64,000 bases of DNA from Opisthorchis felineus (Eukaryota; Platyhelminthes; Trematoda; Opisthorchiida; Opisthorchiidae), in contig SJOL01006656.1 in NCBI GenBank assembly GCA_004794785.1, positions 79,399 through 143,398 on the forward strand. Reading direction: 5' to 3'. The notes beneath the pieces were generated by a model. The model was not told the origin of the DNA. It searched no databases and saw only the letters and a list, made by a program, of their open reading frames with translations. Positions 12,901-26,800 of the stretch are shown here, piece by piece. Both the position numbers and the translations under genes were made by a program. Each line of letters begins with the position of its first letter. The first letter of the stretch is position 1.

Positions 12901-15900
12901 AACATCCGCCTAAGAAAATCATGTCGTTTCCTATACCTAAGTTTTTTTATCTAAGGGCTCGTGGCAGACCATGGGAAGGTTGTGCAAACTGAAGACGCTG
13001 TGGGATCTCTGCGACTTTCTGACTGGGGTCTAGCTGATTCTCCTTGGATGTGATGCAAGTCCCCGCAGAATATGGTACATAATCAATTCCAGTGGCGGGC
13101 ATACGGTCCCTTTCTGGACCAGCTGTGTGTCCGCATGGCTGGTTCTCGTTCGGTAAGGAAAGAAGTGTTGAGTATTTCCATATGATGATGTCCTACTCCC
13201 TTTTGATGATCACATGCCTTTATTTCATTCTTTTCGATGGTCAAGTGCCATGTTCTCAGTCGTTTTCCATAGGACACAGGGTTTTCTGACCTAAGTTCCC
13301 ATCCCTCTTTCTAAGCACACTTTCTTCCGTCATTCTCTTTCTAAGGTTGTTTGATAAATAAAATGTAAAGCGGAAAACACTTCTGAACATCACATGTTGA
13401 TAGTCCCTCCTGTAAATGAGATAAAAATTGGTCCACCCAAGACTTCTACACCATGAGGTAGAGACTGTGCTTGTTAATTTTACGCTAATCAGCTGTGGTC
13501 TTATAAAGCGTATTAACCTCTGGGTTGCTCAATTTCAGTTTCAAACAATGTCGCTGTTTTTGTTCTCTTATGAGACAGGAAGAGTGCAGTGACAACCAGC
13601 CCAGCGGCTGGTAACAACCTCAAGATTATTTGTTCTACTGCAGTGGTAGTTGTGGCTATTGAATTATCTGGCCTGCAACCGAGAGCAGGCCCTGGTGCAA
13701 ATAAGCTAAGCAAAACGTCGGTATTGCTGGTGTTAGGTCCCAATATTTATTAGCAGTTAGTTGATGTGGTTGATAATGACTTTCTTTGACATCTTCAAGC
13801 GCACTCCACGGGGTTCAACATTTCTGCGCTCAGTCACGCAAAGGCAAGCACCGTCAGGTAGCTGCCAGAGCAACTGCTGTATGCTCAGGTTTTAATCTCA
13901 TTCAGCGGTCCATGCATTTGGAAGTCGAATGCACTTTGGACGAATCATGTGGGTCAAAACATCGCAGGCCCGTAGATGCATGCAACAGGCACATGCTTCG
14001 GGTGGCTTGTCCTGATTGACGCCCACGCATTCGCATATGGCCAACAAAAGGACGACAAAATTTCCCGTGGCATTTTAATAAGTACTGTGTCAAAAGGGTT
14101 TGCCTCAGAGAGGGGAAAATGAGACAGGCAGAAAATACCATTAGGCTCCGATGTCACCAAATAATAAACATTTAATTGACACCCATGAGAACTGTGAATA
14201 GTGCTTTAGTGTGTTTAGATGGAGAACTTCGGTAGCTTTTTTCACTTAACGACTCCGGTTATGGCTGGCGAGTTGTTAGGTTTTTTTCCATCTCAGATTC
14301 AATTCACATAATACAAGGGTTACCTTTCAAATATCACGCTTTCTTGAGGTGGCATTACCATACACCCTCAGTCCAACCGCAACTGAGGATTAACAACCAC
14401 AGATTTCTTCGACGAATAAATTGGATATCATATACATGATTGTGAAATAAATAACCCGACTAATGACGGTATCACACCCCAAGAAAAATCCGAATGGACT
14501 GAATGTATTGAATGGTATGTTCTACTTCTCTAAGCACCTTGTCATTGATGATGTGATCGATGACTTTGAGAAACAACAACATAGCTATCCTACGAGTAGA
14601 CATACGTCATTTGGATTTTTTGGTCTCGTGTGACTAGGGAACTGTATCCGTTAACCAGTGCCAACTTTCGTCATATCTATGTTCACTCAGGCAAGCGAGA
14701 TAGTCTCAGATGTGATAACTGCTAGTGAACGCTGAGGAAGAGCTAGGTGTACTCCGGTAGGAGGTCGATTACCGCACATCACTCTTAGAATCATAATTTA
14801 TCTGAATTCTTTATTAGAAATTAAAGAATAAAATTGGAAAGGACTAGAAAATAATCTTAAATTGCCACAATTATTCTGAGATGAATATACCTCCAGAAGC
14901 CCATCCACACAAATCTGGATGGAAACTGACAAGAACGACAAATAAATTGAGTGATAGCCATACCGTGCTGCTTATCGAATCATGAGCAGCAAGGAGAATG
15001 CAGTCAACATCCTGGAGGATCAGTCGTACCGACAGTTCCCGAATTTTTAGTATTCTATCCTACACTCCCCTGTCGAGTTAAAGGATTACCACCACTCTGC
15101 TTGTGCCACTCAGAATTAGGCACGGAAAACAGCACTCTTTTCAGCAAACAGTAATTCTGCATGCACAATGCATGACCAATGACCTGTAGCTTTTGACATT
15201 GTATGTATATGGACATACAACTTGGATAACTTCCCCCCAGCTCATTTAACTCCGGAGTCTTGTTGTTCTGTTGCTTTGACTAACGGAAGAAATTTGAACG
15301 CAGCCCGTTTTGGTCCCTTATATCTATGAGGACAATTGAGCATTATAGTAAATACGTTATCAACTTTGTCAGCATCGGATTTCGAGTGGATGCATATCCA
15401 GTACCATCGAATGCAATCACGGCAAATTTCATGGCTTTTTCATCCTGGTAACTTTTGACGTTCCGGCTTTGTAGTCATTTGTGAGAAATACCCGATTCAC
15501 TAGGCCCGAGTGTACCGCGGCTTTTGGACGAATGGTGCTGTACAGATCTATGCAACACGCGCATCCTAGCTTCACGTTTTGCACTTATTGTGGGCTGCAC
15601 CTCGGTGGGTTAAATAGATGGCGCGAGGCTTCCCTGAATTAGCTATGCTAACTTCGCGAACGCGAGGCTGGACAGTCCGAAAGCACTGTATCGTCGAGCG
15701 CCTGGTTCACAGACCACGTCGGTTCGTCCTCATGCGAGTGCCTGCGGTGTCCTTTATGGGCTTGCAAGCGTGGACTGAAATCAAGCCCACGCTCCTAATC
15801 GGACGGATAATAGCAAATTCCTTCCACACACCATGCTAATGGATGCACTTGTGACTATAAATAGTTCAACCGAATCAACTTTTGTTGCTCATGTGATACT

Positions 15901-18900
15901 GACTGAATTTACAGCCAGTGGTAGAACAATCATAGGTCTGCCAAGTTAACTCCACTGATCATGTCGGTAGATGCATCGAGGCGTAAACTCTCCCATCAAC
16001 ATCGAGGTGTAGCTCTGCCCTTCCCTGTTTCGCTGCAGTTTTACTTGGACAGTCGAGTGTAGCTTGCATAATAGTGTAGACGCATTTCATAATGGATAAA
16101 GATGCCACTCAAATATTATTAGACTCTAGGAGGTTTCTTGGCTACTGGAGTGTAATTTCGGGCTTAAGGAGATAACTTCCTCCGTGAGGTTTACCGCATT
16201 TGGTAGGCCACTTACTCTGTAAGTTTGATGATAAACTTATGTAATTCGTGCATGTGATATACCGAGAAATGTACCGGGAAATCCCGCATTGCGGAGCAAA
16301 CGCTTGAGTTTGCCTTGTTTTACTTTACCTTACGTTAGCCTACCTTGCTTCACTTCAATCTAATTTACTTTACTTTTACGCTAACATTCGCCTGGAGAAT
16401 GGAGAGTCGGTATAAAACCACTGCGAATCGTTGCTGCATACGGAGCGGGGTCAGTAGCAAGGCTAGAGTACAGAATCGTTGGTGTTCTATTCCGCAGACT
16501 AACGTCGTAGATACTTTACAATCCCCGTCTTGGTAGAAATGTAATTTCCTGCAAAGTGCCAAATTACCACAAGGATTCGCGGTTATATATCCGTAGTCCA
16601 GACAATCAGTAATTCTCGCCATTCACATTCGGCCACGGTCATACAACTTGATTATACGGGAGCACCATAGTGTCCGTGTTTATGACCAATCCAAACTCAA
16701 TGTAGAACTGTTATATAGGACTGGAGCGGGGGACAAATATGTTCCAGTTTGACATGCATTTTATAGCCATGAGGACATCTGTAAGACTTAAAGAACCGTC
16801 GGATGTTGCGAACGACGCACATACAATCGAACAGAGTAAGACAAATGTTTCAATAAAGCCTTGGGCAGCATCTCTAAAAATATACTCCAGACGGTTGCTT
16901 GTATGGAAAGGTTTGGTCAGGCATGTTTATTGAAGCAAGCAAGTTATAACAGTGAAGGAGAGATGCAATCACGTTCAGTTGGAGACACAAATAAGCGGTA
17001 CAAATTTGAATCTACATGATTTGTAGAGATACTACTAACATGAAATTTTATTAAAGCAGAATATCAGTAAAAATAACGTGTTATCACTACATAATATTTC
17101 AAATAATAATATCCAGGTTCATTACGGACGCACACAGCACAGAACATGGCAGACGGCAGATATAGATAAGATGGACCGGCTGATTCGTGTGCATTTGGAC
17201 ATGGATTCAGGAATCACATCAGCCACCTTTGGAAGCCATATACATTCCACCTCCAGTTGTATCCGTCGTCGAACCTGGCGCCATTAGAACTACACAGACA
17301 ACCATACAAGGAAACTCCATGCTCAGTACTGAAACATTTGTTCAGATCCTCATTTGACCACCTTCAGTCGCTTCATCAGTAAATCTGCCCAAAAACACTA
17401 TCGACGACCACTAGAAATTTTGTTAGAAACTGCCCATCGAACAATTCCCAATCAGCAAGAGTTAACTATCACATGGTGATTAAAATCTGCGGGCTAAATA
17501 GTATCCACACGGAGCAACCTTTGGCAATCCGGAGATACGAAATAGCATCTGAATACGTAGCAAGTGCTGGGCAAACCTTGGCCTTCTGTGCCAGTGTATT
17601 CAACCTCTCTGCCGATATTCACGGCTGATGACACGACGGAAAGTTGATCTATCTTGGAACTAGTGACTGTTACAACTGAGATAATTTTGTTTCCATAAGT
17701 AAAAACAACTGTTGTGTTATCTGGTGTGAATTAACTGATAAATTAAGCATAGGTAACCAAGCAAAAATCCAAATGGCTTATGTCTAGTCACAGGATAGCT
17801 ATGTTGTTGTTTCTCACAGTCATCGATCACATCATCAATGACAAGGTGCTTAGAGAAGTAGAGCGTACCATTCAATCCATTTGGATCATTCTTGGGGTGT
17901 GATACCGTCATTAGTCAGGTTATATATTGCACAATCACGTACATGATATCCAACTGAGACGTCGAAGAAATTTGTGATTGTTAATCCTTAGTTGTGGTTG
18001 GACTGAGAGTGCATGGTAATGCCATTTCATAAAAATACCGAAGAATAAAAAGAAACGTCACCCAAGGAGAAGCTTTTAGCACCTAGTTCAGATCTTCAAA
18101 CAAACATTTACTTTATTTTATATTCGGTCAGATTCGAAGTAGTAACGTCGAAATGTCCAATCGATGATAACAAAAGAATCAGCATACGCACACCATACTG
18201 TGACGCGCTAACTCTCTCTCTAGGTACGTGGCAGTACACCCTCGAAAACACCTGTCCTATGCTCATGGTTGATCAGCATGTTTACCCAAGATTGCATGTT
18301 AGATTCTCTGTTAGTATATCTAGGATCAAGGCGGACAGGCATAACTGAAGAACGGCCTATAGTCCCGATCATCATCCTTTTCGGGCAACGGACGTCTTCA
18401 GGTGTCTCAGAACCACAGCTCGTGTGGGTTGGTGCGAATCTGTAACGAGGCCATTAGAAAGCGAGTTTTCGGTTGTGCAACGGGTACTTCCATTGAAGAA
18501 TATGTCCAGCACCAGAAGCTGCGTTGGTTGGGATATGTGTTGCGTAAGCCTAACCATCGTTTGCCGAAGAGAGGGCTTTTTTCCTTGCCCGTTTCAGAGT
18601 GACGGAAGAAGAGAAGTGGCCAAACCCACAGCTGGCAGACGGGTATGAAAGAGATTACGAAAAATCTGGGTGCTGTCGGTGCTACTCGTCTTCCATAAGG
18701 AGCCGCATGATTCCCACTGAGCTTGATTGGAGGCGCTGCTGATTGATGTCAAAGGAGTTCTTGTTGTCAGTTTATATCCAGATATCTTGAATGAGTGCCT
18801 GGAGGTATAGGCACCTCGGATTCGTTGTAGTAAGCTAGCACTAAGTCTCCTCCCCGTCTACTTTTATTCTTTTGTTTAAAATAAGACTTTAAAATATATC

Positions 18901-20834
18901 ATGGTTATACGGCAGTGAAGCACCACTGTTGATCGCTGACGGAGTGCACTCAATGATGATGACGCTGAACACTTAGGGAGAGTCCTTTGTTTGTCTCATG
19001 CATGAGGTGGAAACCCTTGAACCGCGTCCCTATGGTTTACTTACTGCCAGGCGATAAATGGTGCACGCTAGATCAGCGATGTGGCATTCTGCTAGTAAAT
19101 CTAGCATTTCTGCTCTTGGATTTATCATCCCTGAAGTTGAAGGTAAAGTGGTGTATTTCTACCTCACTCGAAGTTTCTTCCAGCGCGGCAACACTTTATG
19201 CATATGAATGCTTTGATGGCATTTGAATGCGAGCAACTAGACTGTCCGATGTATGTATAGAACCACTTTAAACTTAATGAAAACAAATGTAGGTAGAGCT
19301 GTCACCACAGATCATTCGGATGTTCCACTGTCCATTGCAACACAAGATTTTCCAGCGTTAACCTTACTTCTCGGCCATTTGAGTTCTTCCTCTTACGTTT
19401 GCTGGAGCTAGCGACTGTGAACTGGATAATTTTGCATTAACTCATGTTTCGCCTTAGAATACATCATCTGTTTTTGTTTCCAACTAAACGTAATCACAGG
19501 CATCGATCGTGGTAAGTTTCAACTGCCAGTCGCTTGCCATCTTCGCTTGCTTGTAATCAGGAGCGCAGTCAAGTGGACAAACCCAAGTATGGACTTAATA
19601 TCACGGCCATTGCCACCACCAACACCACTCCGAATAAGACTTGGCTGTGTAGCCAAATCAGTGGACTGGCCACAAGAAACAAACCCGAGTGAATTTGGTC
19701 AATTACTTGATCCCTTACTAACCCCACTTGGAGTCGGTCTGCTCACCCAATGATTCGATCGTTTCCACTTCGGTAGGCCGAACGTGAGTGCATGTGCATG
19801 TATTTTTTGTTCTTTCTTCGAGGCGTTCGGCGATGCGTAATTCAATAACTAAGCCTGTATTTGTTATATTATGCCACATAGCTCAGAGGAGGCAAGGGAT
19901 TTTGACTGAAGTCGGTGAGTAGCTGGAAATCAAAACTATAGAAACTGCTATGGTAAAGTGAATTTCATTGTAATTCAGTTTGAATGAAGGACAATGTGCC
20001 CCTAAACTGACTTCGCCGTACCAATGTTAACGTCCAAATTAACCTGAAGACTCAGCATATCACCTTCACAATATGTGGTGACCCCGCAATTGCTGAGAAT
20101 GCTTAAAATGCACACCACCCAGAGGATATTTCCTCTGGAAAAAGACGCCTTCAACGACAATGCTTGAATACATAAACACGAGTAGACTTCCGAGACTTAC
20201 AGAAAATTAGCAGTCAAAGGAAGCAGTAGGTAAGTTGTCAATTAAACATCAAGTATCAACAAAATTTGACGCATAAGGAGAAACAGCCCCTGTGCTAAGG
20301 AACCTTTTCCTTCATTTTTGTTGTAGGTGTGGTCAGGCATCAACGAAGAAGTACTGGCCTTGCCTACCTGTGGACATATCCGCTAAGTACTGATTTTGTG
20401 GATTTGTAATACCATTGTCAAACCTATTGAGTACGTTAAAACCATCCCCCTCTCGACTCAGTAATTTTCTGGTACCAAATTGGTAGTATAGCTACGTATA
20501 CTGCGTTCTTAGGCAGTGGAGGGATATAATTTAAACTGTGGAATGTTTGCAAAATGAACGAAATGTGGTGGAGATATCACAATTTAAATTCATTCAAACG
20601 CGAGAGATTGTGCAAAGCCGTTTCTTTTCAAATTGACATACAGGGTGTAACATAATAACTTACCCTCTCCGGAGTACCACGATGAAATACGTTGCCTTGA
20701 TAGAATCTTCTCTTATATCCCCGAACATAGCCGACTATCCTTTGGCTGTATGGGAAGTTAGGCATCCAGATTAGTGATCCGTAGCCGAACACTATTACGC
20801 TGTCATTGTCGCGGTACACCGCGTTAGGTGGCAT
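9815..20834 (-). CDS. ChaC-type gamma-glutamylcyclotransferase, copy 1 (three exons)
   Basis: The family cleaves the gamma-glutamyl bond of glutathione in the cytosol, giving 5-oxoproline and Cys-Gly. Joining 20834-20664, 11078-10764 and 9973-9815 gives a 214-residue protein; both junctions are phase 0 with GT-AG borders (GTAAGT, GTTAGT). The substrate-binding GYGSLIW is at residues 17-23, followed by RRFYQG, HRGTPE, PGRVATL and VWGCAYEV. The likely catalytic glutamate is E98 in HREVINGGY. NIALYLG and NSEYVFQLANFMRNEVPL complete the fold. Length fits animal ChaC1/ChaC2 (roughly 180-220 residues). The start ATG at 20834 is the one that leads into the fold after a short N-terminus. Intron 1 is 9.6 kb and holds transposon fragments. 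It is divergent to a paralogue starting at 32142. I cannot separate ChaC1-like from ChaC2-like by eye. Confidence 0.9.
9974..10763 (-). other. Intron 2 of ChaC copy 1
   Basis: A 790-nt GT-AG intron (GTTAGT donor, TAG acceptor). No repeat or gene is visible in it. Confidence 0.8.
10764..11078 (-). CDS. ChaC copy 1, exon 2 (catalytic core)
   Basis: A 105-codon exon between acceptor TTTCACAG and donor GTTAGT, phase 0 at both ends. It encodes PGRVATLL at its start, VWGCAYEV, the catalytic HREVINGGY, and NIALYLGKAPIEVQ at its end. The loop before the ALYLG strand is longer and more polar than in the human enzymes. Confidence 0.92.
14350..14626 (+). repeat. Inverted repeat, left arm (unidentified element)
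   Basis: This segment matches the reverse complement of 17757-18024 over nearly its full length with scattered substitutions and small indels. Shared words include GGCATTACCAT, TAATGACGGTATCACACCCC and CTTGTCATTGATGATGTGAT. The left arm carries a small extra insert around 14495-14510. No open frame is shared convincingly, so it looks like a dispersed non-coding repeat or the ends of a decayed foldback or DNA element. Confidence 0.75.
17757..18024 (-). repeat. Inverted repeat, right arm (unidentified element)
   Basis: Partner of 14350-14626 in opposite orientation, with about 3.1 kb between the arms. The two arms have diverged enough to rule out a recent event. No transposase domain is visible between them, so either two independent insertions or the ends of one old element would fit. 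Confidence 0.75.
18402..18900 (+). mobile_element. LINE family A, 5'-truncated 3' fragment
   Basis: Encodes a broken C-terminal part of a non-LTR retrotransposon polyprotein: [36 protein letters not shown], then MKEITKNLGAVGATRLP in another frame. The 3' untranslated part, up to a run rich in T and A near 18900, resembles that at 38.9-39.0 kb. Stops and frameshifts make it non-functional. It lies antisense within intron 1 of ChaC copy 1. Confidence 0.85.
20664..20834 (-). CDS. ChaC copy 1, exon 1 (N-terminus)
   Basis: Encodes 57 residues from ATG at 20834 to donor GTAAGT (revcomp of 20658-20663). It holds the nucleotide-like-loop motif [31 protein letters not shown] and HRGTPER. The exon ends in phase 0 exactly where copy 2 does. 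Any non-coding 5' exon or promoter cannot be seen. Confidence 0.9.
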
Positions 20835-23800
20835 TTCCCATCGGCCACTTAGAATGTACTGTACTTTAGACTGGATTTCTATCCATACCCCTTGAAGTAC
20901 TTTCTACTTTGTCTGTAGAGACCTACAATCAACCAGAATTTCGTCATTGTTTGCGCTGACCAATTAAAGCCCCACTGTTCTTCCACTCCAAAGCCATTGG
21001 TTATTTCGTTTCTGTCTGTGTGAGACCACCCACGCAACGGGGCCACACGACCGAACGGAACAGCCAGACTATGGCACCCAGTCATTAGAAAACGAAAACA
21101 ACGAAGTTAGCGAAGTGATCAGATATATATGCACTACTTTATGAATAACTTGATCAATTCAAGCAACAAAATATGATATCCTGGGGTTAGAATGCTCCGG
21201 GTTTGTTCGACTATAACAACCTACAACCTACCTACACCAACTCAGGTTTTTTGTGTGAATCCGTCGATCCGATCATTCGGCAGAAAGGAATCAATCGAGT
21301 TAGCTCGGTTTTCGCGAGTATTAATAAACGTCGTTGATTGTTGATGAATATATCGTGACCAAGCTGGATGCGGATAACATAAAACTACGAGTCGTAATTT
21401 TACGCAGAAATTCAACTGAAACGGTTCATGTCTGGTGGCCCCTTTCATAGAGCAAATGACAATGATTATACTCAAACATGTTGTGTGGTAATTCCATCAC
21501 AACATCGTCAGAAGGCTCGAGTTTCAATTCCCTGCTAATGCTTTTATGAAAATGGCCCTCAGACAGGGCAACAACAATCTGCAGTGGGCATCCTTCTTCA
21601 AGCGAGACGGGGATTTGGCTACAGAAACTATTATTTCCATCTGCCCGTATCTATTTGTTGCGCAGTAACTCAGTTCACTGCGCTTGCCTACCTCCGGGCA
21701 GCTCATTAGGTGTATGTTCAATGAAGCTTAATTTTCAAGGTGGAAGTCAAACATTCGTGATTGTCTTGTCAAACACCATAGCCTGAAATGGATAATGGGT
21801 CAAAGCATAATATCATTCCTGCCAAACAGCTTATTTCTAGTCAACCTGGTGCACAGTAGCTGTTCCTCAAAATCTGATACTGTGTATATCAGTGAAGTAG
21901 TTCATATAGCTTCCCCCTATAGCGTATACACACCCTCACTCTTGAGGACCGAGCTGTTACTAGTTCACCCAGGAATCTTCAGCTCTGCTGCATTGGATCT
22001 GAGCGAATCAACTTATGGAGAAAACGGGTGTTTTATGGAGTGTTGTAAGGAATGTAAGACAAGGGGAAAAGTTGAGGTAGTCTGTATCGTCGCAATTCGT
22101 TTGAACTAATACCGAGAGTGAACGAACCCAAGCCACCAATATTGCAGGGTATTTCCACCTATAGTGTTATTGAGAACAGCCGGATAGAGGCCCGAATGCA
22201 CTTTATTCATCCCCTCCGGAAAGCGTCCTTAAATTCGACGAACAATGTACATGTAAGCAAAACAAGTGAGGGCCAAAAATCACAGGTGGTTATTCCTCCC
22301 ATTAGCTAACTGAAAACTGCGTACCGATAAATTCACACATTGAAAAGCTCAGTGATTCGTTGCCCAGATGTACACTCAGTGCTCAATTTCTATTCAGTAG
22401 CACTGCATTTATTGAGCGTAATAGCCTGACTATAGACTTCTTCTTCAGCCACATTCTAGCTGAAATTTTATGACTACGCTAAAAAACAATGGAATCAAAT
22501 GCGTTGCAAGTGACCTATGTACCTATCAACCTTACGTAGATGAGATTTTGTGTGGCTGATGGCAGCGTTTAGGTAAACTGGCCTCAACGACGTTTAAAGG
22601 ACAAAGATCACTTAGGGGTACTTTTGTGGGCAGAATATCCGGAGGGTTGCACTCAACGGCAGGTATTTGGAAAGAAAGCCTGAACTTCACGTAATATACA
22701 AGCTTAAAAACTATCCGAAATAAACTTTAGAGAAATATGGTTAAGCATCCCTCCGGAGTGCCCATCCGGGTTGGGCCGCATCAAATGTAAGATGAACTTG
22801 AATTTCGTCCTTATTGAAGCTCATCAGCAGAGCCTGTTCTTGGTCGCGCTGGGCTTAGAATCCCGGGACATCTGGCAATCGTAATTAGCTCACTAAGGTT
22901 AAACTTGCAGTGCACACTGAAAGCACCTAGTTACATTCAAGTCTGTCAAAAGTAATCCTCTCGAGCAACGAAAAAAAGTACTTTCGAAAACATTATAATA
23001 GGCCAATAAGTGAAACGACTTCGAGCCTAAGTATCAGGTTCACTTGGACGGTATGTGCATTAGACGATTGTGAGTTGTTTGTCTTTGACTTCCTTTTACA
23101 ACTGATAAGAGGAATTATACATAAAAAACCATGAGTACTAATTGACGTCAAGTAGAGGAAGGATTTGCGCACCAAAAAGGAAGATCCTAGCTTGCAAATT
23201 GTAAATTGCAGAGGAGTTGGAGTAGCAACCTGAAAGTGGGTGGGGGTCATGTAGATGTGTGAAGTTACCTAGCGATTCCATCAAATGCTCTGCGCTCATA
23301 AAAAAGGTTTTGCCCCGTGTAGGTAAGCCCAAACTGACGAACATTCTCTGCATTAAACAATCCTGGGTCTAAATTTCGAAAGAGGGTTGTAAGCCGAAGT
23401 TGTTTGAGATTCAAGTTCTCTTGGTTAAAAAAAGTAACAACTCTGACAGGGATATCATTTGACGACTTCAACTGTTCAACTACCTAAATAAGAGATAGTA
23501 GTCTTCTTCGAACATCACTGGAACAGCAACTTCGGTATTAGCAAACCTTAGGGTGTGTGAAAACATGATGTGACTTTCAGAACCAGACAGTGTAAAATAA
23601 CATTAATCTGACTTTGGTGAACGTGTTTCAAACAGTATGGGAACATCCAGGATTATCGGAAATGTTTATCATGGCCAATTATCTATGGAGGACCTAGAAA
23701 TGCTAGTCTAGTTGGTATTGGCAGTTCAGAGATGGTCCTTCTAACTTCTGGATCTTCAGAACACCGCGGGATTTGAACATTTCGGAAACCATCCCACAGA

Positions 23801-26800
23801 AACACTAAACCCGGACCATAGAGTCATGTAAACTATAACAAACTGTATGCAAACTATAGTACTAAATCATCAGTACATTCACAGTGTATCAAAAACTGAA
23901 TGAAGATCAGAGCAATACTATGAGAAGCCAAGACGGAGTTTGAGAAAAGAGCCACCATTGGGGACATCCGTACTCTTTAAGAGTGGTGAGGTGAATTAGG
24001 TTTCTCAAAAAAAGGTGAGGTTTCGACCTTCCTATTCCTTTTCAAACATCTCCGCAACTCCATCCTCACTGAATCGGGTTGTTTTGTCTAGCCATCTTGC
24101 TGCTTTCGGAAGCGATGCTTAGTCTGGCAAAATGGATCAGATGGAAATGGCTGGTACATTTCCTCTTGAGTTCTATAAGATTTCAACTACGGTTTCGATA
24201 GCAGTAATAGTCACGTAAGGAGCGGGAACGTCGATCGCGCTGCCGTTACGCATAGTTCGCTGATTTGTTGTTGTTATGCAAAACAAATATGATGAAACCC
24301 AAGTGTTTTATTTTGAGCGCGGCACACATAGGACAATTGTATGAGAGCAAGGAAGCTGGCGGGATCAAAGCCAAGAAATAGCAGTATAATAACGCAGGTT
24401 GGATTTCATTACCTCAGTGAACTATCTCAAAGATGAATTTCGGTCATAGATCCAATGGCCTTCCTAGGCAGGAAAAAAACAAGAAAGCACGTGTTTTCTG
24501 GGTAAACCGACGACGCGTACCTCGTAGAGTCAAAAACGAATAATTCAATTGCTGTGTCGATATCTCGATGACCTGTCCTCACAACAGCAACCATTGTACG
24601 TCCCTTTCGGTGGAAAGCGTGTAGCTGTATTTGACATGGCGGAGACCTCAGTGGAATCGGTCGATTAACGTGGTTAACGGGGGCTCTGTGAATTAGGTGA
24701 GTACTCTGCTCTGTTAACATTAAACAAGTCCCGTCAACTGTCTTTGTAATGACAGAATGGCCGTACGACTATATCAGCCTCAAGAATGACAGACAATGTG
24801 TTAGTATGTATAATTAAATCATTCCGCCTGACATGTGGTCTCTACTTAAAAATTATCATCTTCGTCATCGAAAATGTGGAAACTTCAGGTTTGATCCTTC
24901 TACTAAATTTAGGAGCCGATGTATGAAGAGTATTGGTCATTAATCAGTCCTCTTTAAGATGATGTAAGGTGCTTAAAGTAAATGTCTTTTGTTTTAAAAA
25001 ATTTACTCATTTTGAAAATGCAAATCTCCTCACCAAAGCAGTCGCTCCACTGCACTATCTTGAAAGTGAATAACTTATTTCATAAACTTTTTGGTTACAA
25101 ATCATATGCCTGCAGACTCAGGACCACGTAAAATACCTGAGAAATATAGTGTTAAACACTCGTTCCAAGCGAGAATGGCGATTCCAGTACATAGTTTGTA
25201 GGTTTTATTGGGTCTTTTTTATTTATTTTGTAAAACTTACCTGTTTTGTGTAATTTACTCAGACTTCTTTATTTTCCCAAATATACAGTTTGCCTGGTGT
25301 AATTACCACGTGCTGTTTTGAGAAGGTATTTTTTAATCAAATTCCCTTATTGAGAGTTTTTTCCCACCTTTCTAAGTCAGTTCTAAGTCAGAGGACCTGA
25401 TATCACCAAATAATAAAAACATAAGTTGATTTCTTGGAGAACGACACGAAATCTCACAGAACGGACCAAGCCAGGTGTTCAATGCGTAAAAAACCCCATT
25501 TTATCCACTTGACTTAACTTTAACGTTTTACATGGCTGGCCTTCGTGAGCACAGATACTGTTACGAATTTGTTGGCATAACTATCCACTCAAGCTCCATT
25601 TTTGAGAAACTCTATTCCAGCAATACTTAGAAAATACAAACGACTTTGATGACTTCCGTTTTGTACATTATGAAGACAACACTCCATCTTTACTGGAGAG
25701 CTCTTACTTTGAGGTACCCTGAGAAAAATAGTTTGGAACATGAATTTCTTCACGAAGCGAATGATTTATGCTAGCAGAGATTTTCAGTAGTTGAGCAGGG
25801 AACACTTCATCTTTACGGCGTAACACTCATTTGTAAATCAGAACAACTAACATACAATACAGTCGATAATTTTATCCGCAACACTAACATCATTTCCCTC
25901 ACCATAGACCAAACTGAACACTGTTCCACACCTCCGAGACAAGCTGAAACGTGACCACTGAATGCTGCTCAGCGGTTGAATGGAACTGGCCATTTCGTCA
26001 GCCTGCAGTGTGTGCTCTTATCAGTGACTCCGCTGAAATGTTCATCTCTCCATCTCCCCCATCCTCCCCAAAATGGTTGAACAGTCAAAACTACGGATGC
26101 ATATGACTTTAGCCACTTTCTAATGTGATGGATTGTTCAAAACATATGGCAGGATAATAATGGAGTGAGGGCTGCATTTTACAGATAAAGGTTGTTTGGG
26201 TGAGAAAATACTTCCACCTGGAACTAAAATAAGTGGTCTCTTGAGTGTCTTAGGCTTGCCGAAAGAACAGCTCAACTTTAGGAACGCAAGCTGGTGTAAA
26301 AATTTATTCGCTTCAAAGTGGACTTTCAGTTACCTCCCAAATATTTGTGCAACCAACAAGGATTGCATCATGGAGTAGGTTATTCACTAACTCGTTGATT
26401 CAAGATTGTTGTCTATTTTGTAGTGTACCACTTGACTCCAATCACGTCATTAAGCGCTCACGCGCATTTATTTGCTTTTACGGGAACATGCCGGTTGGTG
26501 CAAAGCTATTCAGTTCGCTACCTGTGGCGCTTCTCTGTAGCTCAACAGTATTGAGTTGAGTTGACTGGGAAGCTTCCAGAAATTGACGGGCATAATTGAT
26601 GAAAATAGGAGAAAGTGAAAGAAGCTGTTATGGTCTCTACTGATGTATCATACCCCTGATGGGGTCTCCGGGGCCAGGCGAACCAATGATTGGTGAGTTT
26701 GACAGATATGGTTCTGTCACGCAGTGAGTGGCGGCCTTACATCAAAGCCAGCCCCTTCAATGCATAGCTCTCAGTCCCTGCCATACAGAACAAACAGAAC

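Larger units (their letters stand above)
11079..20663 (-). other. Intron 1 of ChaC copy 1
   Basis: A 9.6-kb intron. It contains the inverted repeat pair at 14350-14626 and 17757-18024 and a LINE family A 3' fragment at 18402-18900. The remainder holds no recognisable gene. A G+C-richer patch at about 15600-15800 has no identifiable content. Confidence 0.75.

Noticed and set aside
17622..17655. CUGAUGA then GAAA about 7 nt later on the plus strand
   Set aside because: The intervening bases cannot form a stem II, and no stem I is visible.
22800..22830. Hammerhead-like core on the minus strand (CUGAUGAG, then GGACGAAA)
   Set aside because: Stem II has a mismatch and weak pairs, and no stem I or stem III strand could be found. 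The segment is also part of an open frame, so a coincidence is more likely.
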